Source: Terribacillus saccharophilus (GTDB lineage: Bacteria; Bacillota; Bacilli; Bacillales; Amphibacillaceae). From it: a DNA stretch of 64,000 nt. The notes under the pieces are model-generated. The model saw nothing but the letters and a program-made list of their open reading frames with translations, made no database searches and was not told where the DNA came from. Of this stretch, positions 1 to 8,876 are shown piece by piece. Numbering within the stretch: position 1 is the stretch's first letter; each line of letters begins with the position of its first letter. Where the stretch lies: NCBI GenBank assembly GCA_900110015.1, contig FOCD01000007.1:19908-83907 (forward strand), written 5' to 3'. The position numbers and the translations under genes are program-made.

Positions 1-331
1 CAGGTAATTCAGATGTAGACATGCCTTCTTTTCCTAAGAAAAGAAGACCAGGATAGTGACCAGCATGTGCATGAGTCAAAATGATACTGTTCATGATACC
101 TGCTTCTGGATATGCTTTTTGCATGCTGTACAGCTGTTCCCGGAAATCTGGTGTCGCATCAATCATATGCCATGTTGAATCATCTGTGATGATTGCCAAG
201 CTCGCAGCATAATGACGGAATGTATGATCCGCATGAGCACGGCGGCAATTGGCGCAATAACAGTTTGCCTGTGGTACGCCGGCATCTTGTGCACTGCCTA
301 GAAATCGCAGCTTGATGTTATTAGCCTGCAT
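1..331 (-). CDS. PqqB-like metallo-beta-lactamase-fold hydrolase (3' part cut by window edge)
   Basis: The N-terminal 110 residues are visible. They begin MQANNIKLRFLGSAQDAGVP, followed by a Cys cluster (C-x-C-x2-C near residues 24-29) and a metal-site segment LTHAHAGHYPGL near residue 87. This pattern is that of PqqB-like members of the metallo-beta-lactamase fold. The usual HxHxDH motif reads HAHAGH, so Asp is Gly. The ATG at 331 overlaps the nhaC stop codon by 11 bases, so translation is probably coupled to nhaC. No PQQ pathway genes are visible, and a role in PQQ synthesis is not implied. The substrate is unknown. Confidence 0.8.
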   Translation of the reverse strand, partial: MQANNIKLRFLGSAQDAGVPQANCYCANCRRAHADHTFRHYAASLAIITDDSTWHMIDATPDFREQLYSMQKAYPEAGIMNSIILTHAHAGHYPGLLFLGKEGMSTSELP

Positions 332-1724
332 GCTTGACGCCTTCTTTCGTATCATCTTTTTTAGTGATCGACAATCCTGTGTATCCGTAAATCACGTTGA
401 TGAGCGGTACTAAGAAAATAAAGAAAGCGTACGGAATGTAATCATACGGGCTAACACCTAGAACACCCGCAGCAAAGAATGCCGGAACACTCCAAGGTAC
501 CATGTTGATACCAACGGCACCAGCGGCTTCCACACAGCGTGAAAGATTCTTCGCTGCCAAGTTCCGATCTTCAAAGGCTTGCTTAAAGGTACGGATTGGC
601 AGGATGACTGCCAGAATCTGTGCGCCAGTAGCAAAACCAACCACTAATGCAGAAAGCACGGTGCTTCCTATTAAGGAACCAGTACTTTTCACGCGATTGA
701 TGAACGTCTCTGTGATGGTCTTGAGTACTCCGATGTCCTCCAGCATACCGCCAAGTGCAGTAGCAACCAATACGAGCCCGATTGTGCCCATCATGGATGT
801 GATTCCGCCGCGATGAAGCAGGTTATTCAAACTTTCCAAGCCAGTATCGCCGCTGAAGCCGTTCGTCATGGCGCCGATGATATCAGATACAGATGCACCT
901 TGAACGATATAAGCAAGAATAGCTCCTATAAGACTTATAAGTACCAAAGAAGGTAAAGTAGGATATTTCTTAATCAAAGCAACTACAGTCAAAAGCGGTA
1001 CAAGTAACAGCAATGGATGGATGACAAATGTATCTGCCAAATGCGTATTGATCGTACGAATTTCCTCAATACTTTTTACTTCGCCTGCATAGTTCAAACC
1101 AACGATCCAATAAATCAGTACCGACAGTAAGAAAGCCGGTATGGTATCCCATAACATATGTCGGATGTGGCTGAATAAATCAACACCTGCCATAGAGGCG
1201 GCAACGTTAGTTGTTTCTGATAATGGCGAGAATTTATCTCCTAGATAGGCTCCGGAAATAATTGCTCCTGCTACTAAAGCTAATGGAAAGCCCATGCTGT
1301 CTCCGACTGCGATGAAAGCTAGTCCGACTGTTCCGATTGAAGCGAACGAGCTGCCAAGTGCCATAGAAAGAACACCAGTAGCAAGGGCCACACTCGGAAT
1401 AAAAATAGAAGGATGAATAAGATCAAGACCATAATAGATAAGCGTTGGAATTACCCCGCTGCTTATCCAAGACCCGATAATAATACCGACGATGATCAGA
1501 ATATAGACAGCAGGCAACGCCCTTTGGATTCCTTTGCCCATATAGGACTCGAGATCACTCCATTTGTGTCCAAGTAATACGCCTAGTACCGAAGTGACAA
1601 TCAAGCTGATCATCAACGGCATGAGCATTCCCGCGTTCCAGTAGAACAGGGAGAAAAACGCAGCGACTGCGAGTGCGATTAGCGGAAGCAGCGCTTGAAT
1701 AAAAAGAGGTTGTTTCTGCGTCAT
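321..1724 (-). CDS. nhaC: NhaC-family Na+/H+ antiporter
   Basis: A 467-residue polytopic membrane protein with about 11-12 hydrophobic segments. It carries the NhaC-family region LGSSFASIGTVGLAF followed by GAYLGDKFSPLSETTNVAAS (about residues 122-175). Family members exchange Na+ for H+ at the cytoplasmic membrane; some relatives (MleN) are malate/lactate antiporters, so the exact substrate is open. It is the first gene of a two-gene minus-strand operon with the metallo-beta-lactamase-fold gene. The promoter lies about 65-90 bases upstream and is overlapped by a perfect inverted repeat. Confidence 0.9.
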   Translation of the reverse strand: MTQKQPLFIQALLPLIALAVAAFFSLFYWNAGMLMPLMISLIVTSVLGVLLGHKWSDLESYMGKGIQRALPAVYILIIVGIIIGSWISSGVIPTLIYYGLDLIHPSIFIPSVALATGVLSMALGSSFASIGTVGLAFIAVGDSMGFPLALVAGAIISGAYLGDKFSPLSETTNVAASMAGVDLFSHIRHMLWDTIPAFLLSVLIYWIVGLNYAGEVKSIEEIRTINTHLADTFVIHPLLLLVPLLTVVALIKKYPTLPSLVLISLIGAILAYIVQGASVSDIIGAMTNGFSGDTGLESLNNLLHRGGITSMMGTIGLVLVATALGGMLEDIGVLKTITETFINRVKSTGSLIGSTVLSALVVGFATGAQILAVILPIRTFKQAFEDRNLAAKNLSRCVEAAGAVGINMVPWSVPAFFAAGVLGVSPYDYIPYAFFIFLVPLINVIYGYTGLSITKKDDTKEGVKHAG

Positions 1725-1787
1725 GATAAATTCCTTTCTGAGAACATATTAAATTTTTTGGAAGTTCTCTTGTTATATATTCTTACA

Positions 1788-1816
1788 ATGATAGTTGTCA
1801 GTGTTACAAGTGTCAA
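1788..1816 (-). promoter_or_regulatory. Sigma-A-type promoter of nhaC
   Basis: On the minus strand TTGACA (1816-1811) is followed after exactly 17 bases by TATCAT (1793-1788). This is a good vegetative promoter reading into nhaC, whose start is at 1724. A weaker stem (GAGAAC at 1740-1745 with GTTCTC at 1764-1769) lies in the leader. Confidence 0.65.
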
Positions 1817-1823
1817 TGTAACA
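1802..1823. promoter_or_regulatory. Candidate operator: perfect 7-bp inverted repeat over the nhaC -35
   Basis: TGTTACA (1802-1808) and TGTAACA (1817-1823) are perfect inverted repeats separated by 8 bases. They bracket the minus-strand -35 hexamer of nhaC. The geometry suits a dimeric repressor such as a TetR- or MarR-type protein. No regulator gene adjoins it, so the factor is unknown. Confidence 0.45.
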
Positions 1824-1940
1824 ATTTAATTTCGAAAATTTTGAATTTGAGACTTGCTTTCATGTGAATAAGAAGAAAAGCAAGGCATATAATCCGTTAT
1901 AGGTGTCAGGTGGAGTCCTGACTTTTCTTTTGGAACAATA

Positions 1941-1954
1941 TGTATGCGCTTTCA
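1941..1954 (+). promoter_or_regulatory. cre-like site upstream of the mannoside locus
   Basis: TGTATGCGCTTTCA matches 13 of 14 positions of the CcpA consensus TGWNANCGNTNWCA. It lies about 40 bases before the binding-protein start codon, a typical position for catabolite repression. Confidence 0.55.
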
Positions 1955-1992
1955 TTTTATGATTAAGGCAGAATCAAGAGGAGGAGTTGTAG

Positions 1993-3357
1993 ATGTGGAA
2001 GAGTGCTAAAGGTGTATGGTTGTTCATGCTTATTTTCATTCTAGTCACGATGGCAGCGTGCTCCAGCAATACAGAATCAGAAGATGGTAAGAAAGAACTT
2101 ACTGTCGTATATCGATCTCCTGGTTCAGTAGATTCACTTATGAATTTTTTTGAGTCTGGGGTCATAGAGGAATTCGAAAAGGAACATCCAGATATCGATG
2201 TGAAGATAACGCCAATTACAGCGAGTGAGGGAGACTATTTCTCTAAAGTTGCACTGCAGATGAAGTCAGCCGAAACGGCACCGGATGTTGTATCTGAGGA
2301 TACATTCATGCTTAATTCTGATGCGAATGCCGGCTATCTTGATCCTTTGGATGATCGCATCGCTGAGTGGGAGGAATGGGATAACATCATTGAAAATTTG
2401 AAATCCGGTGTGACAGCCGAAGATGGCAAGGTGTATGGAGTGCCGTCTACTTCTGATTCACGCGGACTTTGGTACAGCAAGGAACTATTCGCGGAAGCGG
2501 GTCTTCCTGTACCATGGGAACCGAAAAATTGGGAAGAGGTACTTCGTGCAGCAATAACGATTAAAGAAAAGACAGACGGAGTGACACCTCTTTTCATGCA
2601 AGTCGGAAAAGCCAACGGCGAGGCAGTTTCCATGCAGACACTGGAGATGCTGTTATATGGAACCGGCGATACACTCTATGACGATTCTGATAAAAAATGG
2701 GTTGTGGAAAGTCCAGGTTTACTGGATTCGTTCCGCTTTATTTCACAGGTGTACGACGTTGAAAAAGTTGGTCCTGATTTCTCTGTCGTCATGAGCGGCC
2801 AGTCCGGAAACGTGGCTTTCCAGCAGTTATTCCCGCAAAAGAAGCTGGCAATAGCACTGGATGGCAGCTGGAATGCCCGGAACTGGGCCGAGAACGGAGC
2901 AGCTCCGATTGAAAATGTCGAGGAGAAAATAGGGTTTGCACCAATGCCGACGCAAAATGGTCAAGAGCCGGGGGCAATTACGATGAGTGGCGGCTGGGCT
3001 TGGGCAATTCCATCCAAAGCAGATATGAAGGAAGAAGCATGGGAGTTCATTCAATTCCTGATGGAAAAGGATAACAGTATCAATCGCTCACTGACAGATG
3101 GTAACTTGAATACTCGGACAGATGCTGTTGAAGTAGAAGAGTATGTGAACCGTCCATTTGCCAAAGAATCGCAAGCATACTTGGAAAATGCACAATTCAG
3201 ACCAGCAAATGATAAGTATCCAGCAGTTTCCACGCAGCTGCAGACAGTTGTTGAAGCAATTGCAACTGGAAAACTGACTCCTGAAGATGCTGTGCAGCAA
3301 TATAAAGCTGGAGTAGAACGAGTGGTAGGCAAAGAAAACACGAAGGTGGCTGAATAG
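1993..3357 (+). CDS. ABC sugar transporter, extracellular solute-binding lipoprotein
   Basis: A 454-residue binding protein of the family-1 carbohydrate type. A hydrophobic leader ends in a lipobox with Cys23 (TMAACSS), so the mature protein is probably lipid-anchored outside the membrane. Motifs such as the DVVSEDTFMLN segment and a C-terminal GGWAWAIPS region fit sugar-binding proteins. A strong ribosome site (GAGGAGGAG) precedes the ATG. It leads a four-gene run with two permeases and a GH38 alpha-mannosidase, so it probably captures mannosides or mannose-containing oligosaccharides; that specificity is inferred from context only. Confidence 0.88.
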   Translation: MWKSAKGVWLFMLIFILVTMAACSSNTESEDGKKELTVVYRSPGSVDSLMNFFESGVIEEFEKEHPDIDVKITPITASEGDYFSKVALQMKSAETAPDVVSEDTFMLNSDANAGYLDPLDDRIAEWEEWDNIIENLKSGVTAEDGKVYGVPSTSDSRGLWYSKELFAEAGLPVPWEPKNWEEVLRAAITIKEKTDGVTPLFMQVGKANGEAVSMQTLEMLLYGTGDTLYDDSDKKWVVESPGLLDSFRFISQVYDVEKVGPDFSVVMSGQSGNVAFQQLFPQKKLAIALDGSWNARNWAENGAAPIENVEEKIGFAPMPTQNGQEPGAITMSGGWAWAIPSKADMKEEAWEFIQFLMEKDNSINRSLTDGNLNTRTDAVEVEEYVNRPFAKESQAYLENAQFRPANDKYPAVSTQLQTVVEAIATGKLTPEDAVQQYKAGVERVVGKENTKVAE

Positions 3358-3428
3358 AAAACCATCCATCAAGGGCGCTGGAATATCCAGCTCCCTTTGA
3401 TTGGGCGGGAGAAAGGTGACGAATATGT

Positions 3429-4286
3429 ATGCATAGAAAAGCGATACTTTTTCTGTCTCCATCTTGGATTCTTCTTTTATTATTTTTCATAACTCCGATG
3501 TTACTGACTTTCGGCTTTGCTTTTACGAATTTGTCACTTACAGGGACCGATGCAGCCAACATTCAATTTATTGGATTCCAAAATTTCACCAATATGTTTC
3601 AAGATCCAGAATTTCGAATTAGCGTGTTTCGGACACTTATTTTCTTGCTTTTCTCTGCCGTAGTCGGACAGGTTGTATTAGGATTGATCCTTGCATTGTT
3701 AATGAAGGAAAAGGCTCGCGGTTTTCGCCGATTCATAGGTGTAATCGTAATTGCCGGCTGGGTGACGCCGGAGATTGTCGTAGCTTTTTGCTGGGTGGCT
3801 TTCTTGAGCGATGCAGGTACGTTTAATAGCATTCTGCAAGGTATTGGCTTTGAACCAATCACTTGGTTGTTCACCTTCCCGATGGTAAGTGTCATTATCG
3901 CAAACATTTGGCATGGCACTGCTTTTTCAATGATGGTGTTCCAGGCGGCATTGGATGATGTGCCAAAATCGGTACAAGAAGCTGCCGTCATAGATGGGGC
4001 GTCCCGGTGGCAGATATTTTTCCGCGTAACACTCCCGATTGTTAAAGGCTCGATAGTTACTAATATGATGCTCGTCACGCTGCAGACACTTGGTGTCTTC
4101 ACGTTGATCTATACGATGACAGGCGGGGGACCAGGCAATGCTACACAGATTCTTCCAATATTCATGTACAATCAAGCATTCGTTAACTACCAATTCGGAT
4201 ATGGTACAGCCATTTCGTTAGTTCTGCTCGTTATCGGTACGGTTGCCAGTCTGCTGTACATGCGTTTTATGAAAGTAAAACTATAA
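3429..4286 (+). CDS. ABC sugar transporter permease (MalF-like)
   Basis: A 285-residue inner-membrane permease with about six membrane helices. The cytoplasmic EAA loop is recognisable around residues 180-203 (AAVIDGAS...LPIVKG), which docks to an ATPase. ATG 3429 is the only start consistent with the frame; an ATG four bases earlier is in another frame and stops at once. It pairs with the next permease to form the channel for the upstream binding lipoprotein. Confidence 0.9.
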   Translation: MHRKAILFLSPSWILLLLFFITPMLLTFGFAFTNLSLTGTDAANIQFIGFQNFTNMFQDPEFRISVFRTLIFLLFSAVVGQVVLGLILALLMKEKARGFRRFIGVIVIAGWVTPEIVVAFCWVAFLSDAGTFNSILQGIGFEPITWLFTFPMVSVIIANIWHGTAFSMMVFQAALDDVPKSVQEAAVIDGASRWQIFFRVTLPIVKGSIVTNMMLVTLQTLGVFTLIYTMTGGGPGNATQILPIFMYNQAFVNYQFGYGTAISLVLLVIGTVASLLYMRFMKVKL

Positions 4287-4302
4287 GGAGGAGGGATGCA
4301 GA

Positions 4303-5127
4303 ATGAAGGTATCGAAAAAAGAATTAGTAATCCACTATCTGGCGCTGATCTTCTTAGCTATCTGCTTCTTACTACCTTTTTTATGGCTCGTATTCGCTTC
4401 CTTCGATCAACAGGCAACCCAAGCAATCAAGCTGCCGGAGAAATGGACACTGGATAACTTTACAGCTATTCTTTCAGATCCAAGTAATATACGGTCCTTT
4501 GCAATCGGTTTGTTCATATCTCTTGGGCAGGCAACGATTGTCGTAATTGTTGCGGGATTGGCAGCTTATCCGCTTTCCCGATATAGGCTGCGTTACAAGC
4601 GTTCATTCCTGCTTACCATTTTATTCATGACGTCTTTACCGATCACGGCAGTTATGGTGCCAGTCTATCAGCTGTTCCTCTTCTTGAACATCCAGGATTC
4701 GATTATTTTCACGACGATTTTCCTTGCGGCATCAGGGTTGCCTTATGCTATCTGGATGATGAAGAATTTTATGGATGCGGTGCCAATTGAACTGGAGGAA
4801 TCTGCATGGGTTGATGGTGCGTCAGTACTGACTAGTATGCGTAAAGTAGTTGGGCCGTTAATGCTGCCAGGAATCTTTACGATTGCAATTTTCACATTTA
4901 CAGGCAGCTGGGGGAATTTCTTTGTTCCTTATATTTTGCTGCAGACACAGGAGAAGCTTCCAGCGTCTGTGACACTGTATCAGTTTTTCGGGAATTACGG
5001 CATTATCGAGTACGGTAAATTAGCAGCGTTTTCTATGCTGTACACGATGCCGTCTATCATTCTTTATATCTTTGCACAAAAATATATGTCTAAGGGCTTC
5101 AGTCTCGGCGGAGCATCCAAGGGCTAA
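4303..5127 (+). CDS. ABC sugar transporter permease (MalG-like)
   Basis: A 274-residue membrane permease with an EAA loop near residues 163-185 (ESAWVDGAS...GPLMLPG). A GGAGGAGGG ribosome site lies 7 bases before the ATG. It is the second half of the heterodimeric sugar channel. No ATP-binding gene is present in the locus. In Bacillus, several sugar importers share the ATPase MsmX encoded elsewhere, and the same is likely here. Confidence 0.9.
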   Translation: MKVSKKELVIHYLALIFLAICFLLPFLWLVFASFDQQATQAIKLPEKWTLDNFTAILSDPSNIRSFAIGLFISLGQATIVVIVAGLAAYPLSRYRLRYKRSFLLTILFMTSLPITAVMVPVYQLFLFLNIQDSIIFTTIFLAASGLPYAIWMMKNFMDAVPIELEESAWVDGASVLTSMRKVVGPLMLPGIFTIAIFTFTGSWGNFFVPYILLQTQEKLPASVTLYQFFGNYGIIEYGKLAAFSMLYTMPSIILYIFAQKYMSKGFSLGGASKG

Positions 5128-5139
5128 AGGAGTGTAAGT

Positions 5140-8100
5140 ATGTTGAGTTTGAAAGAACTTCAGCTGGAAAGAAGAATAGAAGAATTGGAGAATTACCGTT
5201 ATCGTGATCGGCGTGATTTACAGCATTTTCTAGCGTTGGAAGATCAGGAGAAGAAGGTGGCACCTGAAGTTCCAGGTCTAAGTGAATTTACTGAGAAGCT
5301 GCATGTTGGAGAGCATTGGAAAGGCCGAGATCGTTATCTTTGGCTGGCCAAGGAAATCGCTCTTCCCAAAGAGTGGGCAGGAAAGCAGGTAGTTGGTGTA
5401 TTCGATTTTGGCAAGACTGGCGGAGGAGGCAATTCAGGCTTTGAGTCACAATGCTATGTAAACAATGTGATGCATCAAGCAGTAGATTCCAATCACCAGG
5501 AACTTTTCTTTGAGGATGACTGGCATGAAGATTCTATTCTCTTGGCATTTCGTCTTTGGTCTGGCTTGGAAGGCGGGGGTACAAGGGTAGACCAGGAGCA
5601 TCAAATAAAGCGGGCTGAAGTAGCCCTTTTCGATGAGCAAACGGATGATTTGTATTATACAGGTTTTGCTATTTTGGAAACGATACGTGTACTAGACGTG
5701 AATGCTGCGGAGCGAGTCCAGTTATTATCGCTGTTAGATCAGACTGTCAGGTTAATTGATTGGAGCTCCCCTGGAAGCGATACATTCTATGATTCTATTT
5801 ATGAGGCAAACGACTATCTTCAAAAAGAATTGGATAATCTGGACAGCGATTCTCCAATCACAATTCGCTGTATCGGTCACACCCATATTGATGTAGCGTG
5901 GCTGTGGCGTTTGAAACATACGAGGGAAAAAGCTGGCCGCTCCTTTTCCACTGTACTGCGTCTGATGGAAAAATTTCCTGATTATAAGTTTCTGCAAACA
6001 CAACCACAGCTCTATAGCTATGTAAAACAAGACTTCCCGGAGCTATACGCACAGATTAAAGAAAGAATTGCTGATGGGCAGTGGGAAGTGGACGGTGCGA
6101 TGTGGCTGGAAGCTGATTGTAACTTGCCTTCGGGTGAATCATTGGTGCGTCAGATCTTACAGGGCGCTAAGTTCATCCAAGAGGAATTTGGAAAAGATGT
6201 GAACTACCTTTGGCTGCCGGATGTGTTCGGCTATTCCTGGGCATTGCCTCAGATCCTCAGCAAGGCAGGAATCAATACATTCCTAACGTCCAAAATCAGC
6301 TGGAACCAATTCAATCGGATGCCAAATGACACATTTACATGGAGAGGATTAGATGGAAGTGAGGTGCTGACCCAATTCATCACGACACCAGACCCATCAC
6401 CTCGCGAAAATACATGGTTCGCTACTTATAACGGTCAAATCCTGCCAGATACCGTCACAGGTACATGGGATAACTACAAAAATAAAGCACTTACGAAGGA
6501 ACTGCTTCTTTCCTATGGCTACGGAGATGGAGGAGGCGGTGTAAACAGGACGATGCTCGAAATGCGCAGAAGACTGGATCGTATGCCAGGGCTGCCTAAC
6601 GTCAAGACAGGAGATGTTAAAAGTTATTTCGAATCGCTGCATGATCAGACCAAAAATACATCAGAGTTCATGCCGATTTGGGATGGAGAGCTTTATTTGG
6701 AATATCACCGCGGTACGTATACGAGTCAAGCCTACAATAAAAAAATGAATCGCAGGATGGAACTCGAGCTGCGTGAAACGGAATTCCTGCATGTTTGGAA
6801 AGCGATTCAGGCAGATGATTTTTTGAGGTATCCATCTTCTACGTTAGAAGAGGTATGGCGGACAGTATTGCGTAATCAATTCCACGATATCATTCCGGGA
6901 TCTTCGATTCGAGAAGTATATGAAGATAGTGAGGCAGAATACGAGGAAGCATATGCAAAGCTTCAAGGTCTGCAAAAAGATGCCACAGCTGATTTGGTTA
7001 CAGATAAGGAGCACACGTGGAGTATTGTTAATTCTTCATCTTGGGAAATGGATGGTATCATTAAAATAGAGACAGAGGATCAAGGTGTATGGGAGGATGA
7101 AAACGGCAGTTCTTTGGTGGCACAAAAACACAAAGACGGCTGGCTGGTAGAAGTACCGGCTGTACCAGGAACGGGACGTAAACAGGTTCATTTAAAGACT
7201 GACAAAAAAGTTTCAGAGCAAGAAGATGAGTGGTTCGAGCTGAAGAATCGGGAGCTCGTAACACCATTTTATGAAGCCAGTTTTAATGAATACGGTCAGC
7301 TTCAGTCGCTATATGATAGGAAAGCAAAACGTCATGTACTAGCTGAGTCGGAGAACGGAAATGTGTTTCAGGTGTTTGAGGATAAGCCGCTAGATTATGA
7401 TGCATGGGATATTGATCTATTTTATCAGGAGAAAAAGAAAGAAGTTACGAACCTGCTCGATTTTACTTTGAAAGAAGCCGGACCGCTGCAGCTGGTGATA
7501 GAAGCGTGTTGGCAGTATGGCAGATCAACTATTCATCAAGACATTATCTTCTACCGCAATCAGAAAGTAATAGATTTCAAAACAGAAGTAGATTGGCATG
7601 AGCGTCAGCAACTATTGAAAACAGCTTTTCCGGTCCGTATTCGGGCAACAGAAGCAACATATGATATCCAATACGGCAACGTCAAACGGCCGACACATTG
7701 GAATACATCTTGGGATATAGCCAGGTTCGAATCTGTCGCCCATCAATGGGTCGATTTCTCGGAACAAAATTATGGCGTCAGTCTGCTTAACGATTGCAAA
7801 TACGGACATGACATCAAAGATCATACAATTCGCTTGTCCTTGATCAAATCCGCAATCGCACCGGATATTGAACAAGATCAAGGTCGTCATATATTCTCTT
7901 ATTCCCTTTACCCGCATGAGAAAGGATGGGTAGAGGCAAATACTGTACAGGAAGCATGGAAGCTTAATCAGCCTTTCCAAGTATACTGCGGAGAAAATGA
8001 CAAAGCCGGGGAAAGACTATTTTCTATCGATAACACGAATGTGCAGCTGGATGCCATTAAGAAAGCAGAAGATAATGAAGATATCATCATCCGCTTGCAT

Positions 8101-8271
8101 GAATATGCTGGTGGTACACAGCAGGTGACGATACATCCTGAGTTCGAGTATAGCTTCTGGCAGGAATGTGATTTGAGGGAAAGAAACATAGATCAAAGCC
8201 CTCAGGAAGGCAGTATAGAATTATCCTTAACTCCATATGAAATAAAAACAATTCGTATATCCAGATCATGA
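5140..8271 (+). CDS. Alpha-mannosidase, glycoside hydrolase family 38
   Basis: A 1043-residue protein without a signal peptide, hence cytoplasmic. The GH38 zinc site HTHIDVAWLW starts at His247 (His247, His249 and Asp251 visible) and the nucleophile motif WLPDVFGYS has Asp361. C-terminal beta-sandwich domains follow. GH38 enzymes release alpha-linked mannose with retention of configuration. As the last gene of the ABC locus it probably trims imported mannosides inside the cell. An intrinsic terminator follows directly. Length is normal for the bacterial GH38 group. Confidence 0.93.
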   Translation: MLSLKELQLERRIEELENYRYRDRRDLQHFLALEDQEKKVAPEVPGLSEFTEKLHVGEHWKGRDRYLWLAKEIALPKEWAGKQVVGVFDFGKTGGGGNSGFESQCYVNNVMHQAVDSNHQELFFEDDWHEDSILLAFRLWSGLEGGGTRVDQEHQIKRAEVALFDEQTDDLYYTGFAILETIRVLDVNAAERVQLLSLLDQTVRLIDWSSPGSDTFYDSIYEANDYLQKELDNLDSDSPITIRCIGHTHIDVAWLWRLKHTREKAGRSFSTVLRLMEKFPDYKFLQTQPQLYSYVKQDFPELYAQIKERIADGQWEVDGAMWLEADCNLPSGESLVRQILQGAKFIQEEFGKDVNYLWLPDVFGYSWALPQILSKAGINTFLTSKISWNQFNRMPNDTFTWRGLDGSEVLTQFITTPDPSPRENTWFATYNGQILPDTVTGTWDNYKNKALTKELLLSYGYGDGGGGVNRTMLEMRRRLDRMPGLPNVKTGDVKSYFESLHDQTKNTSEFMPIWDGELYLEYHRGTYTSQAYNKKMNRRMELELRETEFLHVWKAIQADDFLRYPSSTLEEVWRTVLRNQFHDIIPGSSIREVYEDSEAEYEEAYAKLQGLQKDATADLVTDKEHTWSIVNSSSWEMDGIIKIETEDQGVWEDENGSSLVAQKHKDGWLVEVPAVPGTGRKQVHLKTDKKVSEQEDEWFELKNRELVTPFYEASFNEYGQLQSLYDRKAKRHVLAESENGNVFQVFEDKPLDYDAWDIDLFYQEKKKEVTNLLDFTLKEAGPLQLVIEACWQYGRSTIHQDIIFYRNQKVIDFKTEVDWHERQQLLKTAFPVRIRATEATYDIQYGNVKRPTHWNTSWDIARFESVAHQWVDFSEQNYGVSLLNDCKYGHDIKDHTIRLSLIKSAIAPDIEQDQGRHIFSYSLYPHEKGWVEANTVQEAWKLNQPFQVYCGENDKAGERLFSIDNTNVQLDAIKKAEDNEDIIIRLHEYAGGTQQVTIHPEFEYSFWQECDLRERNIDQSPQEGSIELSLTPYEIKTIRISRS

Positions 8272-8300
8272 GAAAAGCCCTTTATGGGCTTTTCTTTTTT
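8271..8300 (+). terminator. Terminator after the alpha-mannosidase
   Basis: AGAAAAGCCC and GGGCTTTTCT form a stem with loop TTTAT, continuing into a T tract. It starts on the last base of the stop codon. Confidence 0.85.
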
Positions 8301-8339
8301 ACTGTATACTTTCGTTTATAAAAGCAAAGGGGAATGCAT

Positions 8340-8780
8340 ATGCGTACTTTCGGAAATAAGGTATTAGGAAAACACTATATGGAAAGACAAGCTGTATACG
8401 GAATATTGCACGGCCCCTCTGGAAAAATAGGTGTGATTCGGTTAAGAAACGACCACTTGCTAATGTTACCTGGAGGAGGAATAGAGAACGGCGAGAGCGA
8501 AGTGGATTGCCTGGCAAGAGAGGTCCGGGAGGAAACTGGCTACACGATAAACAAGCCAGCATTCCTATGTCAAGGAACACAATACTTTCAGTCCAGAGAT
8601 GCTAGTCACTACATTCAAAATATAGCGAGTTTCTACAGCTGTTCATTAGGAGTTAAACTGACAGAACTAGTGGAAGAAGATCATGAATTAATTTGGCTGA
8701 CGCCTGAAGAAACAACGAGTGGCTTATTTCATCAGCACCAAGCATGGGCAGTACGGCAATACTTCGGATTACTAGATTAA
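8340..8780 (+). CDS. Nudix hydrolase
   Basis: A 146-residue soluble protein with a clear Nudix box (GGGIENGES...REVREETGY, about residues 43-67). It should hydrolyse a nucleoside diphosphate linked to another group; the substrate cannot be read from the sequence. An upstream in-frame ATG at 8334 lies only one base after the AAAGGGG ribosome site, whereas ATG 8340 has a normal 7-base spacing, so 8340 is preferred. It is monocistronic between a terminator and the next promoter region. Confidence 0.88.
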   Translation: MRTFGNKVLGKHYMERQAVYGILHGPSGKIGVIRLRNDHLLMLPGGGIENGESEVDCLAREVREETGYTINKPAFLCQGTQYFQSRDASHYIQNIASFYSCSLGVKLTELVEEDHELIWLTPEETTSGLFHQHQAWAVRQYFGLLD

Positions 8781-8813
8781 ACGGCCATTTGCCTATATCT
8801 GCTTTGGATTCTT

Positions 8814-8841
8814 ACTTTCCTATAGTATACTTTAGGAAAGT
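8814..8841. promoter_or_regulatory. 28-bp near-perfect palindrome before the MerR-like gene
   Basis: Arms ACTTTCCTA (8814-8822) and TAGGAAAGT (8833-8841) are perfect inverted repeats. The centre AGTATACT (8824-8831) is itself palindromic, leaving a single mismatched pair in 28 bases. A -10-like TATACT (8826-8831) lies at its centre. The site ends about 35 bases before the preferred start of the regulator, which suggests an autoregulatory operator. Confidence 0.55.
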
Positions 8842-8876
8842 GTTTCCAGTTATACATATAGCAAGGGGGAATGGAT

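Noticed and set aside
502..816. 104-residue plus-strand ORF opposite nhaC
   Set aside because: It lies wholly within nhaC, lacks a ribosome site and has no recognisable domain; many similar antisense ORFs in the window were dropped for the same reason.
4296..4302. ATG at 4296 as start of the second sugar permease
   Set aside because: It is in a different frame from the permease; the ATG at 4303 has correct spacing from GGAGGAGGG.
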